DNA from: an uncultured Bacteroidales bacterium | Lineage (GTDB): Bacteria > Bacteroidota > Bacteroidia > Bacteroidales > P3 | Direction of reading: 5' to 3' | Length of the DNA stretch: 59,168 nucleotides | Assembly: GCA_944320465.1 (NCBI GenBank) | Contig: CALUHO010000016.1 | Coordinates: 1-59,168 of the forward strand | Shown: one piece after another, positions 54,264 through 59,168 of the stretch | Position numbering within the stretch: the first letter of the stretch is position 1 | How the letters are laid out: every line of letters begins with the position of its first letter | Translations under genes and position numbers: made by a program | The notes under the pieces: model-generated | Told to the model about the DNA's origin: nothing | The model's input: the letters and a program-made list of their open reading frames with translations, nothing else | Database searches by the model: none

Positions 54264-54377
54264 CCAAACTTTGCACATATCGGCCAGCGTGCTTGCCATC
54301 AATTGCTACCTGCCTCCCAATACCCGGGACGACAAACAGGCAACATAAAAACTCAGGCCGCAGCTGTCATGACAGAA

Positions 54378-54854
54378 TTATTCCAACTCATCCAAAATCT
54401 TCTTTACTTCTACCGGCATCAAACGTCCATACACCTTGTCTCCGATCATCACCACTGGAGCCAAGCCGCAGGCTCCCACGCAGCGCAGGCAGTCCAACGA
54501 GAACTTGCCATCGGGCGTGGTCTCGCCAACTTCTATGCCTAAGACCCGCTTGAACTCTTCCAACAGTTTTTCCGCTCCCCGCACATAGCAGGCAGTCCCC
54601 ATGCAGACAGAAATCGGGTATTTGCCCCGAGGAGTCATTGTAAAGAATGTGTAGAAAGTAACCACTCCGTATACTTTCGATACCGGGATATTCAGTTTCC
54701 GGGCTATTACCCTTTGCATATCTTCCGGCAAATAACCATGCAAATGCTGGCACTCATGCAGGATATTAATCAATTCTCCCGGATCGTTCCTATGCTTGTC
54801 GCAGATAGCTTCCACCTGTTCCACTACCGCACAAGCCAATTTTATCTCTGACAT
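54378..54854 (-). CDS. hydC: [FeFe] hydrogenase small subunit, NuoE-like [2Fe-2S] protein
   Basis: A 158-residue NuoE/HndA-type thioredoxin-like ferredoxin. The four [2Fe-2S] ligands are in CMGTAC (CX4C) and CLRCVGAC, of which the second pair is CX3C (C-V-G-A-C). VYGVVTFYTFFTMTPRGKYPI is the family signature. With the NuoF-like and hydrogenase subunits encoded upstream it forms a three-subunit NAD-linked hydrogenase resembling HydABC. It is separated from the hydA gene by hairpin H7 and about 245 bases, so its expression relative to the other two may differ. Confidence 0.93.
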   Translation of the reverse strand: MSEIKLACAVVEQVEAICDKHRNDPGELINILHECQHLHGYLPEDMQRVIARKLNIPVSKVYGVVTFYTFFTMTPRGKYPISVCMGTACYVRGAEKLLEEFKRVLGIEVGETTPDGKFSLDCLRCVGACGLAPVVMIGDKVYGRLMPVEVKKILDELE

Positions 54855-54981
54855 AATATTTTTCTTTTCTGATTCAACCTTGCTTTCTAATGGACCAAGG
54901 CACGCTCTGCAAATCAGGCTTGGCTGAAAATCCCATCGGCCTGATTGGCAGCATCGCTATAAATCCATTACTACTTTTCTG

Positions 54982-55110
54982 AAAGGTTTGCCAGAATGGG
55001 CAAGAGGCTAGGCCCGCCAAGGGTGATGGCGATAGAGCATACTCGCGTATGTGACTGAGCCATCATCCCGAAGGCAAGGCCGCATATTTTGCCCATTATC
55101 ACAAACCTTT
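54982..55110 (-). repeat. Long hairpin element H7 (129 bp)
   Basis: The minus strand starts AAAGGTTTGTGATAATGGGCAA, of which the first part is the last hydA codons and its TGA stop (55099-55101), and closes with the complement AAAGGTTTGCCAGAATGGGCAA. The core is the most diverged (AATATGCGGCCTTGCC; GTCACATACGCGAGTATGCTC in the loop) but keeps the same plan. It lies between hydA and the small-subunit gene. Confidence 0.75.
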
Positions 55111-56868
55111 AGATTTGTTAAAATAATGCGTATGCAGCAAATGATGCGCCTTCTCGCTCAACGGTTTGCCCAAGCATTCCTCGTACAACTGCTGGATATA
55201 CGGGTTCTCATGCGATTTCCGGATCGGTTTCCCGGCATCTTCCCGGTAAATCGCTTCCGCCCTGGCCTTGAGAACTTCCGCATGACCGTGGTGCAGAGGC
55301 TGTCCTCCCCCGCCGATACAGCCACCCGGACAAGCCATAATCTCGATTACATGGTATTCGCACTGATGCCTGCGGATTTCCTCCAACAGCTTCCGTGCAT
55401 TGCCCAATCCATGGGCGATACCCACCTTCAATTCAAACCCGTTCAAGTCAACCGTGGCCTTGCGGAAGCCATCCATGCCACGAACTGTCTCGAAATCAAC
55501 CTTTTCCAATGTATTCCCGGTATAAATCTCATAAACCGAACGCAAAGCGGCTTCCATTACGCCACCCGAAGCTCCGAAAATGACTCCAGCCCCCGTAGAA
55601 GCGCCCAACGGCATATCGAACTCGCTATCTGGCAAGCTTGCGAAATCGATATTGGCCCGTTTGATCAGCGTAGCCAGTTCCCTTGTGGAAATGGAGTAAT
55701 CCACATCCGGGTTGCCGTCCACCTTGAATTCCTCCCGGTCGCATTCGTATTTCTTTGCCAAGCACGGCATGATGGAAACCACTACTAACTTCTCACGCGG
55801 GATGCCCATCTTCTCCGCCCAGTAAGATTTGGCTATCGAACCGAACATCTGCTGGGGCGAACGTGCCGTGGACGGAATATCCAGCATATCCGGGAAATAA
55901 TGTTCAAAGAAATTAACCCAAGCCGGACAGCAGGAAGTCAATATAGGCAAAGCCACACTCCTGTCCCCGTCCAAGAAACGAGTCAAACGATCCAGCACTT
56001 CCGCACCTTCCTCCATAATCGTCAAGTCGGCCGCGAAATCGGTATCGAACACATAATTGAAACCAAGCTCGCGCAAAGCCATGACCATCTTCCCGGTCAC
56101 GATAGTTCCCGGCTCCATGCCGAATGATTCTCCCAAAGCTACCCGGACCGCCGGGGCAGTCTGTACCAAAACGACCTTGTCCGGATTTTCCAAATCCTCT
56201 ACCAAACGGTTGGTATGATCGCGTTCCGTCAAGGCCCCTACCGGGCAGACAGCCACGCACTGGCCGCAATAGGTACACTCGCTCTCGCTCAGTTTCTTGT
56301 CAAAAGCCGGCGCAATCGTAGTATTGAAGCCCCGGCGGACCGCACCCAAAGCCCCTACCGTCTGCACTTCATTGCAGACACTCTCGCAACGGCGGCAGAA
56401 AATGCATTTGTCCATATTGCGGACAATCGAAGCCGTGACCTCTCTTTTGCGCAACGAAAGCTCTCCCCCCGCGTAAGGCATCTCCCGTACATTGAAACGC
56501 ACTGCCAAGGCCTGGAGTTCGCAATTGCCCGACTTCGGGCAGGTGAGGCAGTCGTTAGGGTGATCCGACAGAATCAGCTCGGCAATTACCTTCCGGGCAT
56601 TCATCACCCTGAGCGTGCTAGTCTTTACCACCATGCCTTCAGTGCAACGGGTAGCACAAGCCGGAGCCAGATTCTTGCGCCCTTCTACTTCCACCACGCA
56701 GATGCGGCAGGATGCGGGAGTACTCTTGATACAGGTCCCTTCCAGATTGATATGACAAAGCGTCGGGATATTGATTCCTACCTTCCGAGCAGCTTCCAGA
56801 ATCATCGTGCCTTCCGGAACACTTACCGTATGGCGATCTATCTGTAATGTTATTTCTTTCTTTTCCAT
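55099..56868 (-). CDS. hydA: [FeFe] hydrogenase catalytic subunit
   Basis: A 589-residue iron hydrogenase. In order: N-terminal [2Fe-2S] domain (LCHINLEGTC, CRICVVEV), the His-liganded [4Fe-4S] region (HPNDCLTCPKSGNCEL), two [4Fe-4S] ferredoxin motifs (CIFCRRCESVC and CTYCGQCVAVCP), and the H-cluster domain. The H-cluster Cys are C314 (TSCCPAW), C369 (MPCLAKK), C513 and C517 (ACPGGC); the spacing 55, 144 and 4 equals that of the clostridial enzyme CpI. The C-terminal small domain is complete. It reduces protons, probably with electrons from NADH and ferredoxin. The maturases HydEFG are not in the window. Confidence 0.97.
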   Translation of the reverse strand: MEKKEITLQIDRHTVSVPEGTMILEAARKVGINIPTLCHINLEGTCIKSTPASCRICVVEVEGRKNLAPACATRCTEGMVVKTSTLRVMNARKVIAELILSDHPNDCLTCPKSGNCELQALAVRFNVREMPYAGGELSLRKREVTASIVRNMDKCIFCRRCESVCNEVQTVGALGAVRRGFNTTIAPAFDKKLSESECTYCGQCVAVCPVGALTERDHTNRLVEDLENPDKVVLVQTAPAVRVALGESFGMEPGTIVTGKMVMALRELGFNYVFDTDFAADLTIMEEGAEVLDRLTRFLDGDRSVALPILTSCCPAWVNFFEHYFPDMLDIPSTARSPQQMFGSIAKSYWAEKMGIPREKLVVVSIMPCLAKKYECDREEFKVDGNPDVDYSISTRELATLIKRANIDFASLPDSEFDMPLGASTGAGVIFGASGGVMEAALRSVYEIYTGNTLEKVDFETVRGMDGFRKATVDLNGFELKVGIAHGLGNARKLLEEIRRHQCEYHVIEIMACPGGCIGGGGQPLHHGHAEVLKARAEAIYREDAGKPIRKSHENPYIQQLYEECLGKPLSEKAHHLLHTHYFNKSKGL

Positions 56869-56964
56869 TAACTTTCTTTATTAAAACTGAAAATTTCCAT
56901 TATCCGGCCCAGCCCGGCCATCCGGCAAAAAACTTCTTTTCCTTGCCGAAGGCCGCAGTGCCTC

Positions 56965-58872
56965 TTAGCATACCGAAATTGCATGGAACTTGCAACGAGC
57001 CATACACATCCCGCACTTGATACATTTCTCTGGCAGGATGATATGCGGCTTCCTCGGAAAACCGGTAATGGCATCGGCCGGACAGTTCCTGGCGCAAAGC
57101 GTGCAACCGATACAGATTTCCGGATTAATCGTGTAGGTCAGCAAGGCCTTGCACTGCTTGGCTCGGCAGGTATGATCCCGAACGTGTTCCAGATACTCGT
57201 CATAAAAATTGTCCAAAGTGGACAAAACCGGGTTAGGCGAAGTCTGTCCCAGACCGCAAAGGGCCGTATCCTTGATTTGCCGACCCAATACCGCCAATTG
57301 CTGCAAGTCTTTTTCCGTCCCCTTGCCTTCGGTTATCTTATTGAGCGTTTCCAGAAGACGCTTGTTGCCGATACGGCAAGGCGTGCATTTGCCGCAAGAC
57401 TCCTCTACCGTGAAATCCAAATAGAAACGAGCCACCGAGACCATGCAGTCGTCCTCGTCCATCACAATCATGCCGCCCGAACCCATCATCGAACCGGCCG
57501 CCAGCAGGTTGTCAAAGTCAATCGGCGTATCCAGATGCTTTTCGGTCAAGCAGCCGCCCGAAGGGCCGCCGGTCTGCACCGCCTTGAATTTCTTGCCATT
57601 CTTGATGCCGCCTCCGATTTCATAAATCACCTCGCGCAAGGTCGTTCCCATCGGTACCTCGATCAACCCCACATTGTTGATTTTCCCTGCCAGCGCGAAC
57701 ACTTTCGTCCCTTTGGATTTTTCCGTCCCGATGGAAGCGAACCATTCCGGCCCTTTGGTCAGGATGATAGGAATATTGGCCAATGTTTCCACATTATTCA
57801 CATTGGTCGGTTTTCCCAGATATCCGCTTTCAGCCGGGAACGGAGGCTTCAAGGTCGGTTCGCCGCGCTTCCCTTCCATAGAATGGATCAACGCCGTCTC
57901 TTCCCCGCAGACAAATGCCCCGGCACCGTAACGTATCTCTATATCGAAACTGAAATCAGAACCTAAGATGCAAGGCCCGAGCATCCCCATATCCGTAGCC
58001 TGCTGGATGGCTACCCTAAGACGCTGGATGGCCAAAGGATATTCGGCCCGGATATAAACCAGCCCCTTGTTGGCTCCAACGGCATAACCGCAAATCGCCA
58101 TCGCTTCGATGACCGAATTCGGATCGCCCTCCATAATGGAACGGTCCATGAACGCCCCAGGGTCCCCTTCGTCGGCATTGCAGACAACATATTTCTGGTC
58201 GGCTTCCTGCTTAGCCGTGAACTCCCATTTAAGGCCGGTCGGGAAACCGCCGCCGCCACGACCGCGCAAGCCTGACTTCTTGATCTTGTCGATTACTTCC
58301 TCGCGACTGTACTTCAACAGGCAGTCGGCCAAAGCCTGGTAACCGTTCCTGGCTATGTATTCATGAATGTTTTCCGGATCGATGAAACCGCAATTGCGCA
58401 ACGCGATACGCATCTGCTTGCGGTAGAAATCCATGTGCTTGGAATCGCTCACATGATTGCCCGACACAGGATCCTGATACAAAAGCCTATCCAACTTCCG
58501 CCCGCCAATCAGATGTTCCTGCACAATTTCGTGTACATCTTCCGGCGAGACCTGAATGTAAAAGGTATTGTCGGGAATGATCTTGACAATCGGACCTTTT
58601 TCGCAGAAGCCGAAACATCCGGTGGTCACGATGTCGATTTTGTCTTCGATTTGCTGTTTGGAGATTTCTTCTTTGAAATTCTCGGCGATTTTAGCACTGG
58701 ACGACGCCTTGCATCCGGTTCCTCCGCAAATCAGAACCTGCAGATGGGGACAGCCGTTTGCCAAACCACAAGTCTGCACTTCGGTATGACGGTTGCTTTC
58801 CTCTCTCAAGGCCAGCACTTCCTTGGCTGTTTTCCGGATCCGCTCCAGATCCTGGACAGTCAGAATTTTCAT
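56965..58872 (-). CDS. hydB: [FeFe] hydrogenase NADH-binding subunit, NuoF-like
   Basis: A 635-residue flavoprotein of the HydB/HndC type. It has an N-terminal thioredoxin-like [2Fe-2S] domain (LICGGTGCKASSSAK, TTGCFGFCEKGP). The NuoF core follows with NADH/FMN-binding segments (GRGGGGFPTGLKWEF, CNADEGDPGAFMDRSIMEGDP, RYGAGAFVCGEETALIHSMEGKRGEP), an SLBB domain, and the [4Fe-4S] motif CGKCTPCRIGNKRLLE. A C-terminal pair of [4Fe-4S] motifs follows (CIGCTLCARNCP, CIKCGMCMARCKFHA). It is first in the hydrogenase operon, with hydA starting 96 bases downstream. The start at 58872 gives the family N-terminus; the longer frame adds 57 residues crossing the promoter. Confidence 0.95.
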   Translation of the reverse strand: MKILTVQDLERIRKTAKEVLALREESNRHTEVQTCGLANGCPHLQVLICGGTGCKASSSAKIAENFKEEISKQQIEDKIDIVTTGCFGFCEKGPIVKIIPDNTFYIQVSPEDVHEIVQEHLIGGRKLDRLLYQDPVSGNHVSDSKHMDFYRKQMRIALRNCGFIDPENIHEYIARNGYQALADCLLKYSREEVIDKIKKSGLRGRGGGGFPTGLKWEFTAKQEADQKYVVCNADEGDPGAFMDRSIMEGDPNSVIEAMAICGYAVGANKGLVYIRAEYPLAIQRLRVAIQQATDMGMLGPCILGSDFSFDIEIRYGAGAFVCGEETALIHSMEGKRGEPTLKPPFPAESGYLGKPTNVNNVETLANIPIILTKGPEWFASIGTEKSKGTKVFALAGKINNVGLIEVPMGTTLREVIYEIGGGIKNGKKFKAVQTGGPSGGCLTEKHLDTPIDFDNLLAAGSMMGSGGMIVMDEDDCMVSVARFYLDFTVEESCGKCTPCRIGNKRLLETLNKITEGKGTEKDLQQLAVLGRQIKDTALCGLGQTSPNPVLSTLDNFYDEYLEHVRDHTCRAKQCKALLTYTINPEICIGCTLCARNCPADAITGFPRKPHIILPEKCIKCGMCMARCKFHAISVC

Positions 58873-59097
58873 AAATAAAATTTTAAATATGTTTCTTTTA
58901 TAATTATTCCCACATTCATGCCTTTTTATCCCGACATTCCTTTTCCCTTCTGCCGATTCCATTCCCATCCACCTCCTCCGTATCAGCATACAATTTCCAA
59001 ATGTAAACAAAAAATAACAATTTATAGGTATTGCAGAATTCAATATTTTTTCATATACGTTTCTTGAAAAATGAATTCACCGACAAGAGGCTTTAAA
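58873..59097. other. Leader and promoter region of the hydrogenase operon
   Basis: An AT-rich region of 225 bases upstream of the NuoF-like gene. Apart from the -7 candidate at 58998-59005 no operator was recognised. It ends at the target flank of MITE copy 5. Confidence 0.45.
58998..59005 (-). promoter_or_regulatory. Possible -7 element for the hydrogenase operon
   Basis: The minus strand reads TACATTTG, matching TAnnTTTG. It would give a leader of about 120 bases. The nearest TTG (complement of 59018-59020) is only 12 bases away, so the -33 box is not supported. Confidence 0.4.
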
Positions 59098-59168
59098 CCC
59101 AAATCGGTCATTAGACACGCCGGGGCTGTTTTCGGTTAGGAAAATGAGGCTTTCGGGCATCTTGCCCG
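59098..59168 (-). repeat. 193-bp MITE-like element, copy 5 (reverse, cut by window end)
   Basis: Starts CCCAAATCGGTCATTAGAC and continues ACGCCG, then AAAATGAGG and CATCTTGCCCG, which is the complement of the right half of copies 2-4; the element is therefore inverted relative to them. The flank before it is TTAAA (59093-59097). The window ends inside it. Confidence 0.88.

Larger units (their letters stand above)
53999..54377. other. Intergenic region holding MITE copy 4 and the hydrogenase terminator
   Basis: The 379 bases between convergent genes hold the complete repeat at 54030-54222 and the terminator at 54232-54263. Nothing else is recognised; the short frame at 54067-54255 lies in the repeat and is not a gene. 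Confidence 0.6.

Overview
The window looks like chromosomal DNA of an anaerobic member of the Bacteroidales (phylum Bacteroidota). Several kinds of evidence agree. Promoters fit the phylum's TTTG / TAnnTTTG pattern, at best with a 20-nt spacer. Family content is typical: a SusC-like outer-membrane barrel protein, DUF4837- and DUF4831-like proteins, a single-RRM RNA-binding protein, and lipoproteins with a Cys lipobox. There is a trimeric NAD-linked [FeFe] hydrogenase. No rRNA, tRNA, CRISPR array, phage or integrase gene was seen. Both ends of the window lie inside copies of one 193-bp repeat, so it is probably a whole assembly contig that broke at that repeat.

Layout. 1-8.1 kb, mostly minus strand: a small unknown protein, a radical SAM protein, an outer-membrane protein with a split chromate (CHR) transporter, a secreted S9 peptidase and a GNAT-like protein. 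8.2-12.5 kb, plus strand: a surface-glycan or envelope cluster (deacetylase-like protein, glycosyltransferase, FemAB/GNAT-like protein, DUF486 membrane protein), whose first two genes are clearly AT-richer than their neighbours. 12.8-20 kb, minus: dnaJ, grpE, a small membrane protein, an RRM protein, an HSDR_N-like protein and mfd. 20.3-23.1 kb, plus: trkA-trkH potassium uptake. 23.3-28.9 kb: a Gfo/Idh/MocA dehydrogenase divergent from atpD-atpC, then a DUF4837-like lipoprotein and a P-loop kinase/dCMP-deaminase fusion. 28.9-35.9 kb: an AraC regulator divergent from an efflux operon in which the RND pump and the TolC-like outer-membrane factor are one 1559-residue polypeptide. 36.2-40.5 kb, minus: histidine kinase, hemW and an unknown secreted protein. 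40.8-46.1 kb: outer-membrane barrel protein, FAH-family hydrolase and two tandem AraC paralogues. 46.6-51.7 kb, minus: ffh, folD, phosphohexomutase and pgk. 52.1-54.0 kb, plus: a DUF4831-like protein and a small basic protein. 54.4-58.9 kb, minus: the three hydrogenase genes.

The most interesting material is intergenic. (1) Five copies of a 193-bp element have 19-bp terminal inverted repeats; two of the three complete copies have perfect 5-bp AT-rich target duplications, as expected of a non-autonomous transposon (MITE). (2) Seven long hairpins of 114-205 bp share a core, but each has its own outer arms that still pair with each other. In the six that follow a gene, the same end of the element faces the stop codon, and in three the pairing runs into the stop codon or the last codons. 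This suggests a 3'-UTR RNA or DNA structure kept by compensatory change. (3) A different 206-bp palindrome lies directly upstream of the kinase/deaminase gene, whose domain order recalls the anti-phage protein AvcD. The rest is mostly ordinary housekeeping and envelope biology.
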